Of a stretch of 64,000 nucleotides of DNA, positions 9,047-20,090 are shown piece by piece (the first letter of the stretch is position 1; each line of letters opens with the position of its first letter). Origin of the DNA: Arachis hypogaea (lineage: Eukaryota; Streptophyta; Magnoliopsida; Fabales; Fabaceae); assembly GCF_003086295.3 (NCBI RefSeq), contig NC_092039.1, forward strand, positions 67,847,649 to 67,911,648, in the 5' to 3' direction. The translations under genes were made by a program, and so were the position numbers. The notes under the pieces are model-generated. The model was given only the letters and a program-made list of their open reading frames with translations, was not told where the DNA came from and searched no databases.

Positions 9047-10689
9047 TGATGAGCGGATAATTTATACGCTTTTTGGCATTGTTTTTAGTATGTTTTTAGT
9101 ATGTTTTAGTTAGTTTTTATTATATTTTTATTAATTTTTAGTTAAAATTCACTTTTCTGGACTTTACTATGAGTTTGTGTGTTTTTCTGTGATTTCAGGT
9201 ATTTTCTGGCTGAAATTGAGGGACCTGAGCAAAAATATGATTCAGAGGCTGAAAAGGACTGTAGATGCTATTGGATTCTGACCTCCCTGCACTCTAAGTG
9301 AATTTTCTGGAGCTACAGAAGCCCAATTGGTGCGCTCTCAACAGCGTTGGAAAGTAGACATCCTGGACTTTCTAGCAATGTATAATAGTCCATACTTTTC
9401 CCGAGATTTGATGGCCCAAACTGGCGTTCCAAATCAGCTCAAAACTGCCCAGCGTTAAACGCCGAAACTGGCACAAGAATTGGAGTTAAACGCCCAAACT
9501 GGCACAAAAGCTGGCGTTTAACTCCAAGAAAAGTCTCTACACATGAAAGCTTCAATGCTCAGCCTAAGCACACACCAAGTGGGCCCGGAAGTGGATTTTT
9601 ATGTAATTTACTCATTTCTGTAAACCCTAGGCTACTAGTTCTATACAAATAGAACCTTTTGCTATTGTATTTTCATCTTTGGATTTCTAGTTCTTAGATC
9701 AGATCTTGGTTCCTCTGGTTCCCTCTCTGGGGCCGAAGCCAATGATCACTTTTATCACTTATGTATTTTCAACGGTGGAGTTTCTACACACCATAGATTA
9801 AGGTGTGGAGCTCTACTGTACCTCGAGTATTAATGCAATTACTATTGTTCTTCTATTCAATTCAGTTTATTCTTGTTCTAAGATATTCATTTGCACCCAA
9901 GAACATGATGAATGTGATGATTATGTGACACTCATCATCATTCTCACTTATGAACGAGTGCCTGACAACCACTTCTGTTCTACAAGCAAATAAGGCTTGA
10001 ATGTTTATCTCTTGGATCCCTTAATCAGAATCTTCGTGGTATAAGCTAGAATTGATGGCGGCATTCAAGAGAATCCAGAAGGTCTAAACCTTGTCTGTGG
10101 TATTCTGAGTAGGATTCAATGATTGAATGACTGTGACGAGCTTCAAACTCCTAAAGGCTGGGCATTAGTGACAGACGCAAAAGAATCAATGGATTCTACT
10201 CTAACCTGATTGAGAACCGACAGATGATTAGCCGTGCCGTGACAGGGTGCGTTGAACATTTTCACTGAGAGGACGGGATTGTAGCCACTGATAACGGTGA
10301 TGCCCAACATACAGCTTTCCATGGAAAGGAGTAAGAAGGATTGGATGAAGACAGTAGGAAAGCAGAGAGACGGAAGGGACAAAGCATCTCCATTCGCTTA
10401 TCTGAAGTTCTCACCAATGAATTACATAAGTATCTCTATCTTTATTTTATGCTTTATTCATATATCATCCATAACCATTTGAATATGCCTGACTAAGATT
10501 TACAAGGTGACCATAGCTTGCTTGATACCAACAATCTCCGTGGGATCGACCCTTACTCGCGTAAGGTTTATTACTTGGACGACCCAGTGCACTTGCTGGT
10601 TAGTTGTGTGAAGTTGTGATAAATAGTTGAGATTGCAATTGAGCGTACCATGTTGATGGCGCCATTGATGATCACAATTTCGCGCACCA
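9047..10689 (+). repeat. 3' LTR of the family-1 element (1643 bp)
   Basis: Starts TGATGAGCGG and ends CGCGCACCA, matching the LTR end that precedes the primer site in the element at 55418. It contains degenerate GGCGTTTAACGCC palindromes near 9420-9530. Near its end a fossil primer-site-like sequence TGGCGCCATTGATG (10657-10670) follows an older LTR-end-like GTACCA (10645-10650). It abuts minus-strand gag at 10690. Confidence 0.8.
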
Positions 10690-11929
10690 ACTCTCTTTTT
10701 AGATTCTCTTCTGTATTGCTTGGGAGAGCACTAGGAGGAGTTTCAGTGATTTTCTTACTCAGCTGACCCACTTGTGCCTCCAAGTTTCTAATGGAGGACC
10801 TTGTTTCATTCATGAAACTTAAAGTGGCCTTAGATAGATCAGAGACTATGTTTGCTAAGCTAGAGGGGCTCTGCTCAGAATTATCTGTCTGTTGCTGAGA
10901 AGATGATGGAAAAGGCTTGCTATTGATAAACCTGTTTCTTCCACCATTATTAAAGCCTTGTTGGGGCTTTTGTTGATCCTTCTATGAGAAATTTGGATGA
11001 TTTCTCCATGAGAGATTATAGGTTATTCCATAGGTTTCACCCATGTAATTCACGTCTACCATTGTAGGGTTCTCAAGATCATAAGCTTCTTCTTTAGAAG
11101 ATGTTTCTTTAGTACTGTTGGATGCGTTTTGCAATCCATTCAGACTCTGAGAAATCATATTGACTTGTTGAGTCAACATTTTATTCTGAGCCAATATGGC
11201 ATTCAGAGCATCAATTTCAAGAACTCCCTTCCTCTGAGGCGTCCCATTACTCACAGGATTCCTCTCAGAGGTGTACATGAATTGGTTATTTGCAACCATG
11301 TCAATAAGTTCTTGAGCTTCTGTAGGCATTTTCTTTAGCTAAATGGATCCACCTGCAGAGTGGTCCAGTGACATCTTAGAGAACTCAGATAGACCATCAT
11401 AGACTATATCCAAAATAGTCCACTCTGAAAGCATGTCAGAAGGACACTTTTTGGTTAACTGCTTGTATCTTTCCCAAGCTTCATAGAGGGATTCACCATC
11501 TTTTTGCCTGAAGGTCTGAACATCCACTCTAAAGTTGCTCAGCTTTTGAAGAGGAAAGAACTTGGCCAAGAAGGCCGTGACCAGCTTATCCCAAGAGTCC
11601 AGGCTATCTTTAGGTTGTGAGTCCAACCATGTTCTAGCTCTGTCTCTTACAGCAAAAGGGAAAAGCATGAGCCTGTAGACTTCAGGATCTACTCCATTAG
11701 TCTTAACAGTATCACAGATCTGCAAGAACTCAGTTAAAAACTGATAGGGATCTTCTGATGGAAGTCCATGAAACTTGCAGTTCTGTTGCATTAGAGCAAC
11801 TAGTTGAGGCTTCAGCTCAAAATTGTTTGCTCCAATGGCAGGAATTGAGATGCTTCTTCCATAAAAATTGGAAGTAGGTGTAGTATAATCACCAAGCATC
11901 CTCCTTGCATTATTGTTGGGTTCGGCCAT
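10690..11929 (-). pseudogene. Gag polyprotein (retrotransposon gag domain), truncated
   Basis: The frame starts with M at 11929 (MAEPNNNARRMLGDY) and runs to 10690 with two in-frame stops, at 11339-11341 (after GGSI) and about 10983 (after NFS). It carries the retrotransposon gag signature: FLTEFLQICDTV, VYRLMLFPFAVRDRARTWL, a FPLQKLSNFR segment and YEAWERYKQLTKKCP. It then has a Gln/Asn-rich linker and the VGQLSKKITETPPSALPSN block. No zinc knuckle is visible before truncation. Gag would form the virus-like particle. Apart from the two stops the frame is unbroken for 413 codons. Confidence 0.88.
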
Positions 11930-14900
11930 GTCTCCTTCTTTTTTGAGATTCTCTGTAAGGTTTTTTCTGGATTATTGTGCTTTAGCTTCTCTTAGCTTCT
12001 TCTTCAGAGTCCTTTCAGGTTCAGAATCTGCTTTAACAAGAATGTCCTTGTCCTTGCTCTTGCTCATATGAAAAAGAAGAGAACAGAAAAGAAGAGAAAT
12101 CCTCTATGTCACAGTATAGAAATTCCTTTATGTGAGTAGAAGAAAAGAAGAATAAGAATGAAGAAGAGAAACATTCGAACACAGAAGAGAAGAGAGGGTT
12201 CGAATTTTAAGATGAAGAGAAGTGTTAGTAAATAAATAAAATAAATAGAAAGAGATGAGAGGGAGAGAATTTCGAAAATTATTTTTGAAAAAAAAGGTAG
12301 TGATTTTCAAAAATTAAGAGAAGAAATAAAATTAAAATTAAAATTTGAAACAATTAGTTAATTAAAAGAATTTTAAAAAAGAGGGAGGTAATTTTCGAAA
12401 ATTAGAGAGAGAAAAGTAGTTAGGTGATTTTGAAAAAGATAAGAAATAGTAAAACAAACAAAAGGTCAATTAGTTAGTTGAAAAAGATTTGAAAATCAAT
12501 CTTGAAAAGATAAGGAGTCAGAAATGATTTTTGAAATTGATTTTGAAAAAAAAAAGATTTGATTGAAAAGATATGATCAAGGTTCAGAAAACCGGACCAG
12601 TCATCAAACCGTTCTAGTCACTGGTTTACTGGTTTACTGGTCTAACCGGTCCAACCGATAGTTCAACCGGAAAAACCGTTTTAGAATAGAAATAATAAAT
12701 AAATTATAAATACAAATCCTAAAATATAATTATAGTCTAATATAAATCTTAAAAATTGAGTGGCTACTGCTGAAAAATTATAGTCAATTCCCCAAACATT
12801 GTATGTACTGTTGAAAAATACAGTAAACAGATTTCAAAGTTTGTAAGTTTAAAACTACTTTAGAGTTTAACAGGTACATAACTCAGGAGATTATCATGCC
12901 AAAGGAAAATATGCAAGAATAAGGTAACGCCAAACAAAACAACCACAGTGGCATATTCCAAGCTCAATTTGGTGTTGCAGCAAAAATTACATTAAGGTGC
13001 ATAATCAAATCAAAAATTCCATCCAAGCATTTCATCAGGCAGGTTATGTGCAGAATATAGAAACAGCAGTCACAGTTCAATCACAGCAGCATTCACAGTT
13101 CAGACATTGCAGCATTCAATCCAGAAAAATCCAAAATACTCAGCCAGTCAACAACAACATTCAAACCAGAAAATAGAAGTCAGCTAACCTAAAGCCTCCT
13201 AGTGACTCGAACAAAAAACCAGGATAGAATTGAAAGCAAGTAAAATAAGGCAGTAAAAGGGGAACAGGGTAGGGAGCATGGGGGTAGAACTTGCGTTGCA
13301 GAAGAAGAATGGGGGAAGGAAGGTGAAGGCGAGGCGGAGAAGGGTGCAGCGGCACAGAGGTCCGCCGCTGAGGATGAAAGCTTGAAAGTTGAAACAGAGA
13401 AGATGAAACAGAGGATTCACTCACCTGGTGCTGACAAAGCTAAGACCAGCGACGACAAAGGGAGAGGCCAGCGAAGACGAAGAAGCGGTGCTAAGGAGCA
13501 GGCGATGGCAATGGCAGCCTGAGGACCACGGGGACGCTGGGAGCCTGGGAATGCTTCAGAAGGGGCTAGGCTGAGATGAATGAACGGGCGAACTGGGGAA
13601 GAGACCACGCGACGGTGGTGACGGTCACGACCTGCAAACCCCGGCGACGGCGGTAGCGACTGGGCTGGGGTTTTCGAATGCTTCAGAGGGATAGGGTAGG
13701 GTGTGAGAGTAAGAGACGGTGAGAGTGTGAGACTACGATTTGGGAATGAGGAAGAAGGGGGTTCCGAGTGGTAACGGGTCGGGCGAGTCGGGCGGGTCGG
13801 GTTTTAATTTTTTATTTTTGAAAAACCATTAAAAACGGAGCCATTTAAGTTTTTTAGAAGAACCGGCCTGTCACCGGTTCGGTCCAACCTGCCGGTTTTT
13901 AACCGGTTCACCGATTTTTTCGCGGTTTTCTTCCTGCCGGTTAATACAGGAGGACCGGACCGCATGCATTTCCGGTTCGCAGTTAAACCGATCGAACTGG
14001 CCGGTCCGGTCCAGTTTTTAGAACCTTAGATATGATAGAGATTTATTTTAAAAAAGATTTGATTTTTAAAATTAAAATTGATTACTTGACTAACAAGAGA
14101 CTAGAAGATATGATTTTAGAATTTAAAGATTGAACCTTTCTTAACAAGAAAGTAACAAACTTCAAATTTTTGAATCAATCACATTAAGTATTAGTAAAGT
14201 TTTCGAAAATTATGAAAAAGATTTTGAAAATCAATTTTTAAAATTTTCGAAAAAATAAGAAGAAAAGTGAAAAAGATTTGATTTTTAAAATTTTTAAAAT
14301 TGAAATCTTGACTTGACTAACAAGAAACAACTTATTTTAAAAAATTTTTTACTAAGTCAACCCAAAGATTTCGAAATTTATGAGAGAAATAAGGGAAAGA
14401 TATTTTTTATTTTTTTGAATTTTTAATGATGAGAGAGAAAAACACAAAAATGACTCACAACACGAAAAATTAAGATCAAAACAAAGAAAACGTGCAAGAA
14501 CACTATGAATGTCAAGATGAACACCAAGAACACTTTGAAGATCAAGATGAACATCAAGATTTATTTTTGAAAAATTTTCAAGAAAAGAAAAACATGCAAG
14601 ACACCAAATTTAGAAATTTTTCATGTTTAGACACTATGAATGCAAAAATGCATATGAAAAACAACAAAAGATACAAAACAAGAAAATATGAAGATCAAAC
14701 AAGAAGACTTATCAAGAACAACTTGAAGATCATGAAGAACACCATGCATGAATTTTTCGAAAAAAATGCATAAATTTTAAAAACATGTGATTGACACCAA
14801 ACTTAAAAATTGACACTAGACTCAAACAAGAAACACAAAAATATTTTTGGTTTTTATGATTTTAACAAATTTTTTTGGATTTTTTTCGAAAATTATTTTG

Positions 14901-15011
14901 AAAAGAACGAAAACAAATAAAAAATTTTGAAAGATTTTTTAAAACTTTTTGAAAAGAAAATTACCTAATCTGAGCAACAAGATGAACCGTCAGTTGTCCA
15001 AACTCAAACAA
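11930..15011 (-). other. AT-rich leader between primer site and gag, with an insertion
   Basis: Poly-purine, A/T-rich sequence with many TTTTGAAAA and CGAAAA phrases. It includes minus-strand copies of the AAGTTTGGTGTT motif at about 14794-14805 and a variant near 14600. The homologous leader of the plus element is 56983-57987. The open frame at 14492-14773 (Gln/Glu/His repeats) is antisense to the leader and is not treated as a gene. 12578-14028 is an inserted DNA transposon. Confidence 0.7.
12578..14028. mobile_element. non-autonomous hAT-like element, 1451 bp, 8-bp target duplication
   Basis: Flanked by GATATGAT on both sides (12570-12577 and 14029-14036). Ends are inverted: CAAGGTTCAGAAAACCGGAC on the left and TAAGGTTCTAAAAACTGGAC on the right read on the minus strand, 17 of 21 matching over the first 21 positions. 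Subterminal CCGGTT repeats are dense at both ends (12590-12680, 13860-14000), as is common in plant hAT elements. The 13270-13780 core is GC-rich and has no supported transposase. The element interrupts the retrotransposon leader, which continues on both sides. Confidence 0.8.
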
Positions 15012-15029
15012 TCCCCGGCAACGGCGCCA
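15012..15029 (-). other. tRNA-Asp primer-binding site
   Basis: Reads TGGCGCCGTTGCCGGGGA on the minus strand, complementary to the 3' end of plant tRNA-Asp. It starts 6 nt after the LTR end, as in the element at 55418. Confidence 0.9.
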
Positions 15030-15035
15030 AAAACT

Positions 15036-16640
15036 TGATAGGCAAAATTGTGACTCATACTTTTCACAACTTGAACAATTCCTAGTAATGGCTCCAAAAA
15101 CTTGGTGCACAATACTATGGTTCACACACATTCTTCACAACTTTGCACAACTAACCAGCAAGTGCACTGGGTCGTCCAAGTAATAAACCTTACGTGAGTA
15201 AGGGTCGATCCCACGGAGATTTTTAGTATTAAGCAAGCTATGGTCATCTTGTAAATCTCAGTCAGGCAGATTATAATGGTTATAATGATTTTCGAATATA
15301 AAGATAAATAAAGCATAAAATAAAGATAAAGATACTTATGTAATTCATTGGTGGGAATTTCAGGTAAGCGCATGAAGATATTGTGTTCCTTCTGAATCTC
15401 TGCTTTCCTACTGCTTTCATCCAATCATTCTTACTCCTTTCCATGGCAAGCTGTATGTTCAGGTTTTGCCAGCGTCAATGGCTACCTCCCGTCCTCTCAG
15501 TGAAAATGGTCCAAATGCGTTGTCACCACACGGCTAATCATCTGTCGGTTCTCGATCATGTTGGAATAGAATCCAGTGATTCTTTTGCGTCTGTCACTAC
15601 GCCCAACACTCGCGAGTTTGAAGCTCGTCATAGTCATCCCATCTTAGATCCTACTCGGAATACCACAGACAAGGTTTAGACTTTCCGGATCTTAGGAATG
15701 GCCGCCAATAATTCTAGCTTATACCACGAAGATTCTGATTAAGGAATCCAAGAGATACACACTCTAGCTCTCGCTTGTAGAACGGAAGTGGTTTTCAGGA
15801 ACGCGTTCATAAAGACAGATGATGATGAGTGTCACAGATCATCATATCCATCAGGTTGAAGTACGAGTGATATCTTAGAACAAGAATAAGCTTGAACTGA
15901 ATAGAAGAACAATAGTAATTGCATTAATACTTGAGGTACAACAGAGCTTCACACCTTAATCTATGGTGTGTAGAAACTACACCGTTGAAAATACATAAGT
16001 TATAAAGACCCCTAGTACAATAGTAAAAAGTTCTATTTATACTAAACTAGCTACTAGGGTTTACAGAAATAAGTCTAAGTGCAGAAATCTACTTCCGGGG
16101 CCCACTTTGGTGTGTGCTTGGGATGAGCTTGAGCTTTACACGTGCAGAGGCTTCTCTTGGGGTTAAACGCCAAGTTGTAACGTGTTTTTGGCGTTTAACT
16201 CTGGTTTGTGACGTGTTTCTGGCGTTTTACTCCAGAATGCAGCATGGAACTGGCATTGAACGCCTGTTTGTGTCGTCTACACTCGAATAAAGTATGGACT
16301 ATTATATATTGTTGGAAAGCTCTGGATGTCTACTTTCCAACGCAATTGAGAGCGTGCCATTTAGAGTTCTGTAGCTCAAGAAAATCCATTTCGAGTGCAA
16401 GGAGGTCATAATCCAACAACATCAGCAGTCCTTTTTCAGCCCCCTATCAGATTTTTGCTCCGGTCCCTTAATTTCAGCCAGAAAATATCTGAAATCATAG
16501 AAAAACACATAAACTCATAGTAAAGTCCAAAAATGTGAATTTTACATAAAAACTAATAAAAACATCCCTAAAAGTAGCTAGATCCTACTAAAAACTACCT
16601 AAAAATAATGCCAAAAAGCGTATAAATTATCCGCTCATCA
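15036..16640 (-). repeat. 5' LTR of the minus family-1 element (1605 bp)
   Basis: On the minus strand starts TGATGAGCGGATAATTT at 16640 and ends GCCTATCA at 15036. TATA box at 16033-16041. It contains GGCGTTTAAC-type palindromes at 16160-16265. Its last ~75 bp hold a fossil LTR end (GTGCACCA, 15110-15103) and a fossil primer site (15096-15079). The solo LTR at 39885 has the same extended end and a perfect target duplication, which confirms this boundary. Confidence 0.85.
16033..16041 (-). promoter_or_regulatory. LTR TATA box
   Basis: TATAAATAG on the minus strand, the same site as 5709-5717. Confidence 0.5.
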
Positions 16641-16861
16641 CATCTCATGCTTGAAAACCCCCGTATTTCACAACCAAAGGTGTGCACATCAAATTGTATA
16701 GTCCGAGGGAGATGACCTAGGATTTAAAACTCCCGCTTTATATTTGTTTTGAATTGTGACAATCCTGAAATTCAAACTTTGATTGAGAGGATCGATTGTC
16801 GGTTTGAACTATACTCACAACGGAATTATTTTGTCTAAATTTCTGAACCGGCATAATCCTC
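16641..16861 (+). other. remnant of an LTR 3' end joined to pol
   Basis: The stretch 16765-16861 resembles the tail of the LTRs at 41580-41672 (TCGGTTTGAACTATACT, CTGAACCG, GTCAATTTGT), so it is probably the 3' end of a distant relative. The preceding ~120 bp are unassigned. No primer site follows; the sequence runs directly into chromovirus pol. Confidence 0.4.
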
Positions 16862-17954
16862 TTCGTCAATTTGTGATAGATTTAGTGCTGAGAGCGGGTC
16901 CAATTTCAATTGCACCATACAAAATGCTTCCGATAAAGCTAGCTGAACTTAAGCCTCAGTTGGAAGAGCTTCAGAATAAGAGGTTCATTCTATTGAGTGG
17001 GTCTTCGGGGGAAGCGCCAGTTTTATTGGGAAAAAGAAAGATGGAGGAATGCGACTGTGTGTGGATTACCGACAGTTGAATAAGGTGATGGTGAAGAACA
17101 AGTACCCATTGCTGAGAATCGACGATTTAATGGATCAGCTGTAAAGAGCTAAAGTGTTTTGAAGATCAATTTGAGGTCAGGCTATCCAGATAAGGGTAAA
17201 GGAAAAGGATATTCTGAAAACTGCATTTAGAATACGCTATAGTCATTATGAATATACGGTGATGTTATTTGGGTTGATGAAGGCACCTGCTGTGTTCATA
17301 GATTACATAAATAGAGTATTTTGTCCCTTTTGGATAAGTTTGTAGTGGTGTTCATAAATAACATCATCATTTATTCAAAGACAATGAAAGAGCACGAGGA
17401 GCATCTGAGGATAGTGTTGCAAATCCTGAAGGACAGGAAACTTTATGCGAAGTTATCGAAGTGTGAGTTTTGGAAGGAGGAGGTAAAATTCTTAGGACAT
17501 GTTGTGAGTAAAGAAGGAATAGCAATGGATCCTTCAAATGTTAAGACGGTGATGGAGTGGGGAAGACAGACGTCAGTGACAGAGATTAGAAGCTTCTTAG
17601 GATTAGCTGGATACTACTGAAGGTTTATTCATGGGTTTTCTCAAATCGCGTTGATGGACATCAGAATGTGAGGAAAGTTTTTGAACTTTGAAGGAGAAGT
17701 TGACTTCAGGTCCAGTCTTGATTTTATCCGAACCACATGAACCATTTGAAGTATATTGTGATGCCTCGCTAAAAGGCTTGGGTAGTGTCTTGATGCAACA
17801 TAGAAATGTGGTGGCTTATGCTTCGTGTCAGCTAAGACCACATTAAGTGAATTACCCAACTCATGATTTAGAATTAGCGACGGTTGTGTTTGCATTGAAG
17901 ATTTATAGGCACTATTTGTATGGAGTAAAGCTGAGAGTCGTTTCTGATCACAAG
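16862..17954 (+). pseudogene. chromovirus (Tekay/Del-like) pol, RT and RNase H part
   Basis: Fragments in shifting frames show the Ty3/gypsy RT order: FVIDLV.RAGPISIAPY, LAELKPQLEEL, a VDYRQLN-type block near 17060, [14 protein letters not shown] near 17220, then [17 protein letters not shown] (17330-17385) and [20 protein letters not shown]. The RT catalytic pair that should read D-D is N-N (17361-17366, AATAAC), consistent with two G to A changes. RNase H begins near 17740 (EPFEVYCDAS-like). Many stops and frameshifts are present. It is interrupted at 17954 inside the RNase H SDHK motif by a solo LTR and resumes at 21230. Confidence 0.85.
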
Positions 17955-18149
17955 TGTAAAACCCACGAAATTAATAAATAATTAGCTAATAAATTAATTG
18001 TTATTTAAAGGAATTAAAAAATAAATTTTTTATAGTTTAAAGAAGTAAAAATAATTAAAATATGAATTTTTAACACTAATTTTAAAGTATTTGGCCCAAA
18101 ACTGGGCCAATGGGTCAAACCGAGCCCAAATCGGGCCCATGGCCTAGCA

Positions 18150-18158
18150 TATAAATAA
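18150..18158 (+). promoter_or_regulatory. solo-LTR TATA box
   Basis: TATAAATAA followed by a C/T-rich start region. A retained retrotransposon promoter, judged only from motif and position about 195 bp into the LTR. Confidence 0.45.
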
Positions 18159-19299
18159 GAAGTTCATCTCTTTTTCTTCCCCAAATCAAAGGAAAACACA
18201 CTGAAACACTTGGGGAGAAAAGGAGAACATTTTGAACCCTTGGATCTAAATTCAATATCACATATCTCTCAATCCGGAGCTCCGATCGCCGTATCGTTTG
18301 CGGCCACGCAATCTCTGTGTCGAGCTCTACAAAACCCAAACAATTTGGAAGGTAAGCCTTAGTTTCTTTTCGAGCTGCTCACCCCTTCATTTTCAAAAAT
18401 CGTAAGTCATTGTGTTAAGATTTTGTTGAATTTGGTGTTTAGAATCGAACTAGCTTTATGGACATGCCAGATCTTGTCATAAATTTTCGTTGGTAAGGTG
18501 AGAAACCTCTAACTCTTGTTAATCATTAATAACTATGAACCCTAAGTTGATTTTGAGTACTATTGTTTGGTATTTGATTAAATTATATGTGTTGGGATCA
18601 AACTGGTGGCGTTGAAAGCTTGAAAATTTGGTCTTGGAGGCTGAGTTTCTGTTTGGTGAGCATTTGGTGCCTTGGACATTGATTGAATGGAGAAATTTGA
18701 GGTGCTTCAGTATTAAGGAAGAATCGTCCAACATATGGTTCTGGTTTCTCGTAGATAATATATAATGTCACATGAAAATGTAGGCTAGATGACCATAAGA
18801 TAGGTTAAAGCATATATATAGGTTAAGGGTTAGTAATCTTAATGAAAATATTGAGTTATCTTGAAATGTGTTGATGATGATTGATGAGAATAATGAATGT
18901 GAGTTGTGAATGTTAATGAATTGATGAATTATGTTTGAATTGCCTAAATTGAGGTTTGGCAGGTTGTAAAAGATATGGGAAGGATACAGACTGTGTTGTG
19001 TGTATTTAGTGTTATTTTGAGGTGTAAAACTTTGATTTTGAAAGGAACGTTTCATAAAAATAGAGGTTTGCAATTCTTTGTAAAACTTAATTTTTGATCC
19101 AAACTTCAATGGGCCATAACTTGGCTTCAGAACCATCAACTTCTGTCAAACTTATTTTAAACGAAAATCAGGTTCGTAAAATTTACGACGTTCGAAGAAT
19201 GGACTAAAAACTATTTTTAACGAAAGAGTTATGTACATCAGAAGTTTGGTGTGCAAAAGTGGATTATGTAGGACTTAACAGCTTTTTTACATTTATGGA

Positions 19300-19520
19300 G
19301 GACATGCATACGCGAACACATAGGCGACGCGGACTCTGGGCTCTGTTTAGACGTCCTGCATATGCGGGCGTGTTCATGCGTACGCGAGATGAGTGGATTT
19401 ACAGGTCCGCGTACGCGGACAAGTACCATGCGACGTGGGACATCTTCACTGCCCAAGGGGATCGAATACCCAGACAAGGGTCGCGTACACGAGAAGGGTA
19501 AATGACACCCCCACGTACAC
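19300..19520. repeat. palindromic GCG-TACGC-rich segment in the solo LTR
   Basis: Several short palindromes such as CCGCGTACGCGG (19411-19422), with CGTACGCG and CGCGTACACG variants, within an otherwise AT-rich LTR. Confidence 0.6.
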
Positions 19521-19794
19521 GAAACATGGCATGCATACATAGAACCCCTATTTTTTGGGAATAGTGAATTTTTGTGATTTCAACTTATTTTCTAACTTCC
19601 AAACCACTCTAGTTTACCTTCCAAAGTCCCAAATTTAGTTTTTAATCATAAGGAGAGGGGTAAGCTTAGAGAAAAAGTTAACTTGACAGTGAAGAAAGGT
19701 TTTGAAGTAATGATTTTTGGTTGAAGAAGTGTGGAAATGATGATGATACTATGAATGATGAATTGAAATGATGTTGAGAAAGAATTTTTGGATG

Positions 19795-20090
19795 AGATAC
19801 ATGGGCAGTAGCAAGGATTGTAGTTCATCCCACTTGTTCGGGGTCAATAATCGAGATACCTGGGCAGTAACAAGAATTGTGATTCGTTCCGCTTGCTCCA
19901 AGTTAATAATTGTGATGCCTGAGTAGTAGCAGCAGTACTGGATTATTCCACTTGCTCCAGGTTGAGTTTTTAAACACCCATCTAGGTAGTAGTAGCAGTA
20001 GTGGTTTATTCTACTTGCTCTGGGTTAAGCGGGTAGTAGCAAGGGGGTTGTGGCTCAGACCTACTTGCTCTGCGATGGGTATTTCTATCC
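19795..20090 (+). repeat. degenerate minisatellite (about 45-70-bp unit) in the solo LTR
   Basis: Five diverged units, each with GGGCAGTA(G/A)CAAG- or GTAGTAGCAGCAG-type start and a CC(A/G)CTTGCTC end (units near 19800, 19856, 19916, 19985, 20033). Unit lengths vary. Confidence 0.7.

Larger units (their letters stand above)
5111..10689 (+). mobile_element. family-1 (FIDEL/Feral-like) non-autonomous LTR element, chimeric
   Basis: Order on the plus strand: 5' LTR (5111-~6030, 3' part deleted), gag-protease C-terminal remnant (6036-6975), palindrome array (7165-7345), internal hairpin tract (7773-7809), envelope-position ORF remnant (7847-8171), terminal hairpin tract (9009-9046), 3' LTR (9047-10689). 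No RT, RNase H or integrase is present; the protease runs straight to the conserved GGGAGGCAACCCA block (7018-7030), so the source was probably a non-autonomous family member. Flanks differ (5106-5110 gtagc; 10690-10694 actct), and the two sides lie in different elements. The two LTRs therefore probably came from two insertions joined by recombination. Confidence 0.7.
10690..16640 (-). mobile_element. family-1 LTR element, 5' part only (minus strand)
   Basis: On the minus strand: 5' LTR (16640 to 15036), 6 nt, primer site (15029-15012), a long AT-rich leader interrupted by a hAT-like element, and gag (11929-10690). Everything downstream of gag is absent because another element's LTR abuts at 10689. 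The outer flank of the LTR is catct (16641-16645). Confidence 0.8.

Noticed and set aside
13161..13608. Overlapping minus-strand open frames in the hAT-like element
   Set aside because: No transposase motif (no hAT dimerisation block); GC-rich segment with several frames open at once.
14492..14773. 93-codon Gln/Glu/His-repeat open frame on the plus strand
   Set aside because: It is antisense to the leader of a minus-strand retrotransposon, low-complexity, and the homologous leader at 57400-57700 shows no matching protein.
16208..16411. 67-codon open frame, also seen reversed at 55612-55812
   Set aside because: Translation of LTR U3 including the GGCGTTTAAC palindromes; recurs only because the LTR recurs.
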